A stretch of 64,000 nucleotides of DNA, from assembly GCA_019454045.1 (NCBI GenBank), contig SKCR01037641.1, forward strand, positions 1-64,000. Reading direction: 5' to 3'. The notes beneath the pieces are model-generated. The model was not told where the DNA came from. It did no database searches and was given only the letters and a program-made list of their open reading frames with translations. Both the position numbers and the translations under genes were made by a program. Positions 21,245 to 32,553 of this stretch are shown here, piece after piece. Source of the DNA: Zanthoxylum bungeanum. Taxonomy: Eukaryota; Streptophyta; Magnoliopsida; Sapindales; Rutaceae. How positions within the stretch are numbered: the stretch's first letter is position 1; each line of letters opens with the position of its first letter.

Positions 21245-22973
21245 GCTATCAATATATGAAGTTAAATATTTATGAGTATCTAATAGATTGGTTTTTGATT
21301 GGATGATGGTTTTTTATCTGAAAAAAATAAAATAAAAAACAGTGTGAAACTAAATTTAGGGAAAAATCAATATTATGAAACTATCTAGGGTTTTGAATCC
21401 TTCCAATATCTTTTAAAGATGAAATGATTATCTCATGTTTGTGAAATATATCGATTTATTAAACTGGAACACGAAATTTTGTAAAAGCCTATGTCGATGG
21501 TCACATGAAAATACCCAAAGTAATCCAATTAATCATATGTCTATGTTAACCAAATTACCTTAATTCATTAAGATTAAATTCCAATTGTGGCTACCCCCGC
21601 CCGACAGGTTTATGTCTATCCTAGAAGGAAATCTACTTAAGAGTCTTTTACCCCAATGTGAGATCGTGAGCTATTGAGTCTAAGGCTGAAACCTAAAATT
21701 CCTTCGTCAAGTTTATTTTAAGTTTACCAAATCAATCTTATTAGTGGCCAATTAATGATAATCATTAAGATTAAGACTCAATAAATAAACCCTTATATTA
21801 CCGAAGACATAAAATCACCACTTATAAAACGGTGATATTGGAATTCATCACAACCTCAGATACAAGATTTAGTTACCACAGATATATAGGACTATAAAAG
21901 ACATAAATAAAGAAAATAACATAAATTAAACTTGAAAATTAAAAAGGTAAAATAAAACAATAAAATAAAATGATGGATTAGAGGATCCACTTTCATTACT
22001 TCTAATTTAGATATCTCCCTTATTAAAATATATAAATTGCATGACATTACCAACCGACCATATAGTCGGTATCCTGATTAAGTCAGATTTTTGATTAATT
22101 CCAACCAACCATAAAGGCGGTATCCAATTAAGTCAGGTTAAAATCAATTTAATTAAGTCCAACCGACCATAAAGGCGATATCTCATTAAGTCAGGTTTTC
22201 AGATTGTTTATATATTATAACTAAGGGAGATTAATCTAAATTATAGTAATAAAAGCTTTACCTTTCACCCCAGCAGAGGGGAGTTACCTCCTCATACTGA
22301 AAAGTAAAATAAAGAAAGATTTATTGCTTAAAATAAAAATTAAATACAAGAAAGTTGTAAATAAACAAACAAGATACAATCTTCTTAGTATTCTTAAGGA
22401 AATCCCTAGAAGAAGGTAAGATTTTTCATTCTGATTTTGGCATCAATTTATAGGTAAATTTTAGTCCACGCGTCACAACACTTGAAGTCTTGCGCATCGC
22501 GGCGCGCCGTTTATCTTTGACACATGTACCCGGCTTTGCTGAGATTATGAAACGTGACTGTCGGAAGAGTTATTGGCTCGGCATTGCGAAACATGAAGGC
22601 TTGCACGTCGTGATGCTGACGTAAGTAATGACACGTGTCAGAAGAGTGAATTAGTGCTTTCATCATGATGATGTGGTGATGACGCATGTGATGATGTGGT
22701 GATGACGCGTGTCGGCAGAATAGTAATTGAGGCTGACATCATGATGATGCCTGTCGGAAGGCTGATGACGTCAGCGCTTTGCGACGTGCAAATTACATTT
22801 TTGCCATTTTGTCTGTTTTTCGCTGTTTTGGCCTGGATTTGATTCCAGTGAGTGCTAAAACCTTATTTATCTACAAAATACACAAAACACATCAAAATAT
22901 TCACAAATCTCAAGAAAATATACAAAATATTAAGTAAAAGGGTGGTAAATATTGATATATTTTCCGCTTATCA
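21245..22973 (-). repeat. AthA 5' LTR lacking its first ~90 bp
   Basis: It begins at GCTATCAATATATG, matching 551 onward in the AthA 3' LTR, and ends TTTTCCGCTTATCA. It shares the GC-rich CGGCGCGCC block with 459-2271. The missing ~90 bp are the part that would lie to the left of AthB if AthB inserted here. Confidence 0.85.
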
Positions 22974-24641
22974 AGAATGGACTTCACTCATAAAGTTTAT
23001 TCTCTAAACTTTTTAGAGATGATAGTTGCCATAAATTTTTCTTTATATTTTCTTTCAACACTTGAGAGAAAATATTAATCACTTGAGAAGTGGCTTTCTT
23101 TCTTTTTTTTGAACAACTTGAAGAAAAGAATAATGAAGAATATGAATAAGCTCTCTCTCTCACAATTTCAATTTTCAAGGATTTGTTCTTGCTTGTTGAA
23201 AACAAAAGACATGTCTTTTATATCCTTAAGCCACTAAATGCATATCAATAATTTGAAAAAACTAATGAATGCGTAAGGCCATACTATAGCATGTAAAGTG
23301 GACCAAGATTAGATAATTAGATATGACCTAATACACAAAGATGTTGGACATTATGGCAAGCCATAATGGTTTGTCTCTTTGATAAAGTAAATACCATTAT
23401 CATAATAATGATATAATTCTGTAAATGATATAATAATTATCTCATAATTATATTAACTTGATTATCTCATAATCAACAAAATCTAGAAAATTTTATGTTA
23501 AACTTAGTTATTATAGTTATCATTTGTGACAAATTATATTATTAATCTCATTAATAATATATAAATATTTATATGAGTATATAATTAAACAATCTAATTA
23601 TTTTTAATTTGCTACCGTATATCGAGCAAGCACAGGGACCAAATGGACCAACAGTTCCGAACTCCAATAATTTCGTTATATTAATTAAAATCTTTAATTA
23701 AATATTTCGAATTATTAACTTCATGTTATTCCACTAAAAACCCAAAGCTGAACTCTCGTTTTCGTAAATGGAAAAAATAATCTGAACAACTTCGGTTTCC
23801 ATCGATATAGTCATTGCATACGGATTGGCCCTTCACGAGTATCTCATAATTATAGCCGGGTCATAAATTCCATTATACCCTTATAATTATTTTCCACCTT
23901 AAGTATCATTGATTCTCTAATGAATAATTTACTCATAACTATTATGAATATTAATCTTTCTATTCGCAATAGAAAGACTTAAGTGCTCTAATCGTTCAAG
24001 TACTGAATCCACCCTCAAGGAAGAAAATCCTCTACTTCTTGTAAGAATGAGTGAATTACATATCTATGTAAAATGTTCGCAGCTACACACCACACCATGT
24101 CCCTAAAATACGTAGCTATTGGTCGGGACTTCTACAAAAACCTCACCTTTGTAAATCAAAGGACATAGTCTGCTATGCAGGAGTTCGTAGTACACTCAGG
24201 ATTAAGATCAATCCATATATGAGCATATAGTAGATTGAAATGAATTTCTTTATTTAACGAAAATTATAAGAAAATCATCTATATTTGGATCTAGTCCTAT
24301 AAGATCACATCATACAATGTGCCTCCATTCTCATGTCACCACATGAAAGATCCCGGATCAAGGTCATTATACAAGTATATAATTGACCGTATTTATAAAT
24401 AAACCACAAACAAAGTACCCACTTTGATTGCTCTCCATGGACTATTTTAGATTAAAAACTTTAGGCTTAGATCCTCTCGTGTATGACACTCATACACTAA
24501 GTCTGAAAAAAATGAGTAATAAATGGTAAACAAGACAATTTACAATATACGATTTAAATCAAACATTTTGATAAATGAATAATGCATCTTTTATTTCAAT
24601 TCTGTTTACAATGCATAAGGTTTAGGGCATATATCACAACA
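22974..24641 (-). repeat. CopiaT 3' LTR, part 2
   Basis: It resumes the CopiaT LTR at the exact point interrupted by AthA (compare 31556 onward) and ends ATATCACAACA. On the minus strand the LTR starts TGTTGTGATATATGCCC. A TATA box lies at 23215-23222. Confidence 0.9.
23215..23222 (-). promoter_or_regulatory. TATA box of CopiaT 3' LTR
   Basis: GGATATAAAAGACATG on the minus strand. The same box at 31781-31788 in the 5' LTR would be the element promoter. Confidence 0.6.
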
Positions 24642-24651
24642 ATCTCCCACA
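24642..24651 (-). other. Polypurine tract of CopiaT
   Basis: GTGGGAGAT on the minus strand, directly before TGTTGTGATATATG. Confidence 0.85.
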
Positions 24652-25300
24652 TGGACTAGAGAAAATGGGACATGTTATGTAATCATAGACCCTCTAGGTG
24701 ACCTTCAAAAATTTTAGTCGACAAGGTCTTTATAAACGGATCAGCTAGGTTCTTTGCGGATGTAATCTTTGTGATAACAATATTTCCTCTCTACACTATC
24801 TCCCTTATGAGATGATATTTTCTCTCTATATGATTTCCCCACATGTGGCTTATTGGTTCCTTGGAATTCGCCACTGCACTATTATTATCGCAATAAAGTA
24901 TGAGTGGTTTATCCATATCTAAAAAACCTTCTAGATCTCCTAAGAACTTCTGAAGCCAGACTGCATCCTTAGCTACTTCACAAGCTACTATATACTCAGC
25001 CTCCATGGTGGATTCAGCAATACAAGATTACATTATGCTCCTGCACACAATGGCCTCACCACCTATGGTGAACACTGATCCAGATGTTGATTTCCTAGAA
25101 TCGACATCTATCTGAAAATCAGAGTCAGTATATCTCATGAGGATCATATCCTCACCATAATATACAAGTATATAATTTCTCGTTCTCTTAAGATACTTGA
25201 GAATATGTTTCAAAGTCACCCAATGATCCAATTCTGGGTTAGACTGAAACCTACTGACTACTCCCACTGCAAAGCAGATGTCTGGTCTCGTGCATTACAT
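24652..25300 (-). pseudogene. CopiaT end of reverse transcriptase and RNase H
   Basis: Blocks 25028-25267 ([29 protein letters not shown]) and 24791-25006 (MEAEYIVACEVAKDAVW, LYCDNNSAVANSKE, RKYHLIREIV) are the connection and RNase H of a Tork-like pol. Stops separate them, and the first block begins after YAM-stop-CTRPDI. The upstream RT, including the YVDD, is deleted (see the joint at ~25300). Confidence 0.85.
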
Positions 25301-25607
25301 AGCATATCCAGTCAAGATTAATATGTCCAAGTCTAAGATTCCATAGATCTGTGCTATCGTGAGAAATCTTTTGCCGTTTTGTTTTAGATTTTTTAGTCTT
25401 AAACATTTCAGTGTTGAGCAATGAATTTTGGGTTAATGGCCTTAACACATATAAATTATTCTCGGAGTTTCCTGTGCAAATAGTTAACCCATTTCTACCA
25501 ACAATAACCAAATTATTGTTAAATGAAATGGAAAAACAATCATCCGAAAATTTAGAAACAGAAATCAAATCCCTGCGAAAACCATGAATAAACAACACAT
25601 CGTTCAA
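25301..25607 (-). pseudogene. CopiaT gag-pre-integrase domain, fused to RT tail
   Basis: A 118-codon frame reads HGFRRDLISVSKF (protease end), then LWNLRLGHIN, the conserved gag-pre-integrase motif. After HINLD it jumps into sequence that in another frame is the RT tail (CTRPDI). The whole integrase and the first two thirds of RT are therefore missing, an internal deletion of about 2 kb by comparison with normal copia pol length. Confidence 0.8.
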
Positions 25608-25639
25608 ATATAAATAACTATTATTAACCTTAAAATAGT

Positions 25640-25800
25640 AACTCCTACTGCTCTTTCTAAAACGAAATCCTCTGCCCTGACCCTCATGGTGTAGTCACCT
25701 TCAGTAAGGTCCTTCCATGAATTAAGTAGCTGCAAAGAAGAACAAACATGGTTAGTGGCTCCAGAATCAACAAACTATAGGGATTTATCATCCTCCACTA
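25640..25800 (-). pseudogene. CopiaT aspartic protease active-site region
   Basis: The minus strand encodes VDSGATNHVCSSLQ (about 25733-25772), the copia protease active site with intact D-S-G-A. A stop (TAG) precedes it and the region is cut off from gag by a frame change. Confidence 0.75.
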
Positions 25801-25849
25801 ATAAAGACTCAATAACAAGTAAATCATATTTACATGTGGTTTATTTCTC

Positions 25850-26694
25850 TTTCAGCTCTGCAAGTTATTTAGGACAATTACTTTTCCAATGCCGATCTTT
25901 TTTGCAATGGAAACAATTTCCTTTGGGTTTGGCATATTTGGAGCCTTTTTTTTTTTCTTCTTCTTCTTCTTCTTTTTCATAGGCTTTGCATTTGCCTTCC
26001 AAGTGTTTTTCTTCTTCTTCTTCTTTGCATATTTAGAAGATTCAACAACATTTGCCTCTCCACTGGGCTTACGAGTATCCACCAATATGGACTCGTAATC
26101 GGTGACATCATTAAGCAATTGAGTCAAAGTGAAAAATAATTTGTTCATAACATAGTTGCTTTTAAACTGCAGGAAACTCTTCGGAAGAGTTTCTATGATC
26201 ATGGTCACCTGGCTACGCTCGTCAATACAAGCTCCATGGTCTTCGACCGTATAGAGATAGGTCATCATCCTTAAGACATGCTCTTAGACTAATGTCCCTT
26301 CTTTCATCCTAGCAGTCATCATTGAGACCATGGCCTCATGATTATGCCACTCCCAAGGTTGCCCAAACATGCCCTGTAATGATTGCATCATCAAAGATAT
26401 TGTAGACATTGGCTCATGCTTTGCAGCAAGAACCTTAGACATCCCTACTGGCAAGTATCAGCGGGCTTTCTTATTGGCCGCCACCTATTTCTAATAGGTA
26501 TTGCGCACAACTTGGCCAAAATTTATAGTTGGCTCGGGAGGATAGTCCTCCGTCAGGACAAATTTAAAGTCTTCACAGATCAAGATGGCATTCATGTTAC
26601 TTTTCCATTTAATATAATTTTCGCCTGTTAATTTATCATTTGAGAGAATAACAATAATTGGAGAAACCATTGATGAAATAAAGTAAATAAACAT
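25850..26694 (-). pseudogene. gag: CopiaT gag, broken, with expanded lysine tract
   Basis: The start lies near 26694 with LTGENYIKWKSNMNAIL (copia gag N-terminus, DUF4219/UBN2 type by family knowledge). A middle helical block is open from 26268 (MIIETLPKSFLQFKSNYVMN). The C-terminal part has two poly-Lys runs encoded by AAG/AAA repeats (25950-25980 and 26008-26025), where a zinc knuckle would be expected. The knuckle itself (C..C....H....C) survives only as AxK remnants (SIAKKIGIGKVIVL). Frames change between 26490 and 26268. Confidence 0.75.
25950..26030. repeat. TTC/CTT microsatellite in CopiaT gag
   Basis: Two runs of T-rich (TTC)n at 25951-25980 and 26008-26026 separated by 28 bp. They encode lysine on the minus strand and phenylalanine in the opposite frame, which explains an artefactual poly-Phe frame there. 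Confidence 0.9.
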
Positions 26695-26840
26695 TCATTT
26701 AATATTCGTTCATCCATATTAAAATCATCAATCATTTAGACATGAAATTAAATATGATGCATGAACCATGTATAATGAATTAGAAACCTAAAAGAATTAC
26801 TATTCCATGAAAGTCTGTCATTCGACAAATAAGTGCCGCC
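26695..26840 (-). other. CopiaT leader, gag-proximal part
   Basis: Leader sequence between gag and SoloC1. It joins directly to 29587 once SoloC1 and one TSD copy are removed, reading ...GTGCCGCCGTAAGGTAGGTC. Confidence 0.75.
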
Positions 26841-27515
26841 GTAGGTGTAAGATCCCCTTCCAGGAGATGCTACCGGCAGAGAATAGACTAATCTGTCCCC
26901 CTAAGCCTCTGACTTTCTGACTGTGATCCATACTACAACTCTATCTCAAATGTAAACTCATACATGGAACCATTGCTCAAATCAACAACATGCAACGTAC
27001 TTTAATACTTATAACTATATACTCAAATACACTTCACTTTACAACTCTGTAATGGACACTTTTAACTTATTACAACGAATTACACAATACTAGTGTATGC
27101 ATGCAACTTTACTTCGACTCTGACTAGACTTCTTTACTCGATTTATTGGAAACTCCCTAGTGACTGCCATCAGTTTCCATCCTCTGGAGCTCATCCTCCG
27201 GGTGCCTGCATAAAAGAAATACTGGGAGTGGGGGGTTAGAGTTTTTGAACGACCTAATGAGTGGATAGTTAAAAATGAAAACTGAACTGCTTTTATAAAA
27301 CATTAATTTTTCTGAAATAAAATTCATCTCAAGAAAATTGATCTTTTCGGAAAACTCTTTCTTGTCTGAAAACACATTAATTTCAGTGAAAAATCTTTTG
27401 GAAATCCTTTGTCTGTAAAACTCAGAGATTCTCATAAAACTATTTCTCTTGAAATCTCTTTTATAAAACTATCTTTTCTGAAAATCATATCTATGAGAAT
27501 ATGTAGAAAACCTGA

Positions 27516-27870
27516 CGTATGGGGACGTTACGTATCGTCATCCCCCCATACGCCTAGAAAATTTATAGAATGCCTGACGCATAGGGGCGTTACGAATTGC
27601 CTCCCCCATACACCTATCTAGTGGTCTTTGGGCATTACGTATCATCATCCCCTAAGCCATCGAACTAGACCCAGGTGTGAAAATCCCTGTTATTGGGGTG
27701 TTAAGTGTTGTCGTCCCCCAATGCATGCCACCATCTTGTCCCTGAATCCAGGGTATAGGGGCGTTATGTATCACCGTCCCCCTAGCCTTGAAATCTAGGA
27801 TCTAGGGGCATATGTCATCCCTAGTCCTGAACTAGGATCTAGGGTTGTTACGTATCGCCGTCCCCTAGTC
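27516..27870. repeat. Array of hairpins with conserved loop, SoloC1
   Basis: About six units spaced 55-80 bp. Each has a G-run arm, a ~16-base loop like CGTTACGTATCGCCGT and a C-run arm, with outer bases that keep pairing though their sequence changes. Examples are CGTATGGGG/CCCCATACG (27516-27552), ATTGGGG/CCCCAAT (27692-27722), TAGGGG/CCCCTA (~27755-27784) and CTAGGG/CCCTAG (27838-27868). Two units (near 27580 and 27625) pair less well. Confidence 0.75.
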
Positions 27871-29160
27871 CTACTCTATATGTGCATATGTTCTGAATCT
27901 GTCAATTACAATATCTGTATCAAGTTATATTTGAGGTGGGTTTTTCCCCCATGCCTCCAAAAATCATCAAAATCATGCTTTAAAAATCCCCACTTTTAAA
28001 ACATTTCTCAAAACATTCTTATTCATAAAACATCTGGAAATAAACTTGGCTAACCCCCTATATGTAAAAAAGTAAGTTTCAATTCAAACACATATAATTA
28101 AATATAACTTGAGAAAAAGGTACACTCACTGATTTTAGTATATGGCGGGTACTACTTCACTTCGTCGAAGAATATTTCGGTTCATGCGATGATCTATAAT
28201 TGAGAAACTCAATTAGAATCTAAGATGTGAAACATGCTTTGGAATTAGACTAAGCTTATCAATTCAACTAATTAACAAACATCATAAGATGTATTATGCT
28301 GGCGACTTTTCATAATGCGTGTATATGTGTCGTTACGAAACCCTTAGGGTAGCCTCTAACATCTTAAGTTGAATATGAAATGGAATGAAATTATTTCGGT
28401 AACGTATCGCGATGCCAGGTTTGGTGCATCGTGACTCCCTTGCAAGTATACCTAAGTAGAGAGCATGTTCTATTTCACGTTGTGATGTTAAGGGTTTCAT
28501 GTTGCGACACCCACCTGACCAGACCCGAGACAGAGCCTCTGCTTATTACGTGTTGCGACGTTAAATATTGAGCATCGCGACACTCACACGATCAAGCCTG
28601 AGGAAGTGATTCTCTGATTCTTACTCATCACGACGCTGGGTGTTGAGCGTCGCGATGCTAAGCTGATTCCAAGGCCTATCATCAACTCTTCAATGACATA
28701 CCACAAATCAAACCCAACACTCTTATCTTCATACAAGTTAGATCAACTACTCACATTCAAATCATCATAATTATATCCTTATATTATTATCACAATATCA
28801 AATTCCTATATGGGATTTCTCAAAGTATTAATTTCTTAACACTAAAAATAACTTAGACAACATTAATCACAACCCAACAACACCCATTGAACATCAAATT
28901 ATAAAAAGATCAACACTTCAAAACATAGAGCTAGTCTCTTCTTACCCTAAAACATGTTTCTTCTTCACTAGTAAAGTCCTCAATCCTTGCTTCCTCCTTT
29001 CTAAGCTTGGTTGGTGTTGGATTATCTCTATTCTTCTTCCAATTTCTTATAAACTTGCAAATCTCACTCTCTCATTTCTCCCATTTTCTTTCTTCCTTCT
29101 TCTCTTCCTCACGTTTTCTCTTTCTTTCTCTATTCTTAGAGATGAATGAATAGTGACCCT

Positions 29161-29168
29161 TATTTATA
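29161..29168 (-). promoter_or_regulatory. TATA box of SoloC1
   Basis: CTAGTATAAATAAGGGTCAC on the minus strand. The SoloC2 counterpart (60318-60325) reads TATATAAGGGG. Confidence 0.6.
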
Positions 29169-29586
29169 CTAGGGGCTGAGTAAATATTAATTTATTTGGT
29201 AAAAAAGAACTTTGGAGAATTCTCTAGATTAGTCCTCCGGTACTATTCATCTGAATTTTTGAGTTGCATTTTTTACCTAATTCTGATTTGAATTTCAAAA
29301 ACATATTCAATGTGATAGTTTTAGGTCTCGGTCTTAGCTTTCTGACGATATAAAGTTCATAAGAATTGGAGATCGTATGAAATATTTATAGCCCAAATAC
29401 TAAGGGTTGTCCGGAATAGAATATAAACTAAATTTTATATTGGAACTACGAGGAATTTATTGAATGTCCAAAAAGAAATTTCACAAGCATAAACATGCTT
29501 GAACATGATTTATATTTTATATAACACCATCTATAACATAGTAGTCACCATAGTAGTCGTCAAAATTATCGGGGTGTTACAGTAAG

Positions 29587-31315
29587 GTAGGTCAAGTATT
29601 CACATGATAGATCGAGACAATCTCAATTGATTAATATATGTGGAAATAACTCGTATTCCTATATTAACCAACCAACAACCATTTGATTTGATCAAGGATT
29701 TTTTTTATTAACCTTTTAATCATTCCTTTGTGAGTGTAACCCGTTGTTTCGGAACCCTTAGACTTAACTAGTGAAGTGCTGCCGTAAGGTAGGTCAAATC
29801 ACCAAATACATCTAGAGTTCATATTATCTCGGAATCCAAATTTGATATTGACCCAAAATGGACATCATCTGTAGGGGGACAAAAACAAAGCTGTCTCGAG
29901 GCGTCATTTGAATCTCACGTTTTCGGACTAACAACGGAGATCACAGGATATATTGTGATATATCCCTCTCCCGCTCTCTATTTAAGATTTTAAGGTTTCT
30001 ATTACGCTAGTGTCTAATTTATTTAGATTATGCGCAGCTAAAACATAACCAAATTAATACCAGTGGATTATTAGTGATCTAACCAATTTTAACTCTTAAA
30101 ATTTTATTCACTAATTCGATTAGTCTTAACAAACATTTTACTTAATTAAACTAATTTAATTAAGTTTGTTTTAGTGACCTAATTTATTTTAACACTTAAA
30201 ACATCAGTTCACTAAAAGGTTTAAAATTTAGAATTCAACGAATAGACTAATTTTAATTAAACTATTTAATTGATTTAAGCACGTTATAAATTCCAATGGT
30301 ACGTGAAATTATATCCTGAGTGCTGACCAAATTACCGTCCATTCGAAATCTGTTATGGAATTTACGTTCGGGTTTACATCCGATATACCAAAGGAAAACA
30401 TAACTTACTTATTAGGCCTATAAGTTTTAAACTATGAATTTCCAATTTTTTAAACCATTAAACCAATTAATCTTTTTAATTTATTTTCATGCATATCATA
30501 TTCCAATTTAACTCTTAAATTACATAAAATCACATTTTATGACTACAATATCATGCATCTAACCATTTTATGGCATTTGCAAATGCAAGAGTATGCACCC
30601 TAGCCTATATGACATGTTATTTAATTATTTTAAAAAACTTTACATAACCAGCTGGGCATCATGACTCATAGTGTAAGTCTGAGGCAGAAGGTAAACTCTG
30701 CTCAGCATCGCGACTCAAACTGTTTATCGTCGTGACTTGATGTCATGTTAAATCCAGGCAGTAAGAAAATATATGTCGGCGTCGCGATATAAGCTGATGA
30801 GCGTCGTGATGCCCTCTATTTTCCAGGCCTGGAAGGAAAAAACTAAAGCATCAAAATTGCATTGACCCAACTCTTATTTTTCTATACTAATCAAATTAGT
30901 ACAAATATAATACAAGGCATCCCTTGAACTTCAAATCTATCTCCATGAAGTGGTGTTGAGTCGTTTACGAAATCGGCTCGAGTTGAGTCTTTGGCGGCAT
31001 CGGCTCTCCAAGTTACATAGAAGATTACAACTTGAACTTTTACATAGGAAATAAACTTACAACACTCGAAAGAATTTGACTTTATGGTCTTACATTTCCA
31101 ATATCAAAATAACAAAAAAATAAAAGCTAGAAAAAATTAACGATCAATGCAATACACTCATCACATGAACCTTAAAACAAACATTAATCACATGAATATT
31201 AAAATTGTGCCTACTCATCACAACATGCACAGTAACAATTTTATATCATATATAAATCATTAAAATAACAAATTTTAATTGAAAAATAGAGGGGTTAATA
31301 ACACTTTTCAACCTC
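29587..31315 (-). other. CopiaT leader, primer-site-proximal part
   Basis: About 1.7 kb of AT-rich, non-coding leader. Near the primer-binding site (31180-31220) it resembles the CopiaH leader at 60850-60900 (both have a GAGTAGGCA...TATTCATGTGAT phrase). GTGCTGCCGTAAGGTAGGTC at 29779 repeats the phrase that straddles the SoloC1 insertion point. A block at 30690-30810 has CATCGCGACT and GGCGTCGCGAT motifs. No reading frame is supported. Confidence 0.6.
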
Positions 31316-31328
31316 GCTCTTGATGCCA
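31316..31328 (-). other. Primer-binding site of CopiaT
   Basis: TGGCATCAAGAGC on the minus strand, two bases inside the LTR. It is a variant of the initiator tRNA-Met complement TGGTATCAGAGC. Confidence 0.75.
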
Positions 31329-31330
31329 AT

Positions 31331-32553
31331 TGTAGGAAACGATTTCCTTATGTGCAGCGGAAATGTCTTAGGCTATGGGATCGACCTTGAAAAATTTATG
31401 CCCTCTACTTTTATGTAAACTGAAGTTACCGACCCTTGGTGTCTTGATTTTCTTATTTTTTGAATGTGTTTCCTTGAGATACGTCGCTATGGATCTATCA
31501 CTCGATCTTCTGAACTATGACTCGTTACCAAAAAATCGAATGGTGGACTTCACTCACAAAGTTTATTCTCCAAACTCGTTAGAGAAGACAGTTTTCACAA
31601 ATTTTTCTTTTTATTCTCTTTCAACACTTGGGAGAAAATATTAATCACTTGAGAAGTGGATTTCTTTCTTTTCTTTGAAAAACTTGAAGAAATGAATAAT
31701 GAAGAATATTAATAAGCTCTCTCTCTCACAACTTCAATTTTTCAGTGTTCTCTCCTGCTTGTTAAAAATAAAACACATGTCTTTTATATCCATAAGCCAC
31801 TAAATGCTTATCAATAGTATGGCAAACATAATGAATGTGTAAGGCCATACTATAGCATGTGAAGTTGACCAAGATTAGGTAATTAGGTATGACCTTATAG
31901 AAAAAGATGTTGGTAATTAACATGGTTTGTCTTTTTGATAGTACAAATAACATTATCATAATAATGATATAATTATCAGAATGATGTAATAATTATCTCA
32001 TAATTATATTAACTTGATTATTTCATCATCAAAAAAATCTAGAAAATATAATATTAAACTTATTTAATATAATTTTCATTTGTGAGAAATTATATTATTA
32101 ATGTCATTAATAAAATATAATTATTTATGTGAACATATAATTAGACAAACTAATTATATTTAATTTGCTACAATATATCGATCTAGCACGAGGACCAAAT
32201 GGACCTACAATTCTGAGCTCCAATAATTTCGGTATATTAATTAAACTCTTTAATTAAATATTCTTAATTATTAACTTCATGTTATTCCACTAAAAATCCG
32301 AAGCTAAATTCACGTTATAGATGGAAAATATAAGCCAAACAACTTCGATGTCCATCGATATAGTCATTACATACGAATTGAACCTTCACGAGTATCTCAT
32401 AATTAGAGTAGGGTCATAAAATCCGTTATACCCCTCTAATTATTTTTTACCTTAAGTACCATTGATTATCTAATGAATAATTTATTCATAAATATTATGA
32501 ATATTAGTCTTTTTATTTGCAATAGAAATACTTGGGTGCTCTAATCATTCAAG
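31331..32553 (-). repeat. CopiaT 5' LTR, part 1
   Basis: It starts TGTAGGAAACG and is colinear with 244-457 plus 22974-24000. It stops after CTAATCATTCAAG at 32553. It resumes at 47241 with 321 bp (24001-24321 of the partner) missing. It contains the uninterrupted version of the AthA target site at 31545-31560 and a TATA box at 31781-31788. Confidence 0.9.

Larger units (their letters stand above)
459..22973 (-). mobile_element. AthA: Athila-like Ty3 element, mostly deleted, hosting AthB
   Basis: This is a minus-strand Ty3 element inserted in CopiaT's 3' LTR. It retains a complete 3' LTR (459-2271), about 260 bp of interior beside it (2272-2534) and a 5' LTR lacking its first ~90 bases (21245-22973). 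These two LTRs are closer to each other than to the AthB LTRs: both share a GC-rich stretch with CGGCGCGCC (1758 and 22500 region) absent from AthB. The rest of the interior and its primer-binding site are gone. The simplest history is that AthB inserted about 90 bp into the AthA 5' LTR, CopiaG-1 then inserted into AthB, and one deletion removed everything between 2534 and the middle of the CopiaG-1 5' LTR. Confidence 0.7.
26841..29586 (-). mobile_element. SoloC1: Ty3-type solo LTR, 2.74 kb, TSD GTAGG/GTAAG
   Basis: The LTR is 26846-29581: TGTAAGATCCCC... to ...GGGGTGTTACA, on the minus strand TGTAACACCCCG..., the start seen in many plant Ty3 chromovirus LTRs (family knowledge). The flanks are GTAGG (26841-26845) and GTAAG (29582-29586), one change apart. 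No interior is present. A second copy (SoloC2) lies at 48316-60735. The LTR has a hairpin array (27516-27870), CpG-rich GCGTCGCGA motifs (28395-28660) and a TATA box (29161-29168). Confidence 0.85.

Noticed and set aside
25889..26098. Poly-phenylalanine plus-strand frame
   Set aside because: Antisense reading of the AAG/TTC microsatellite in CopiaT gag.
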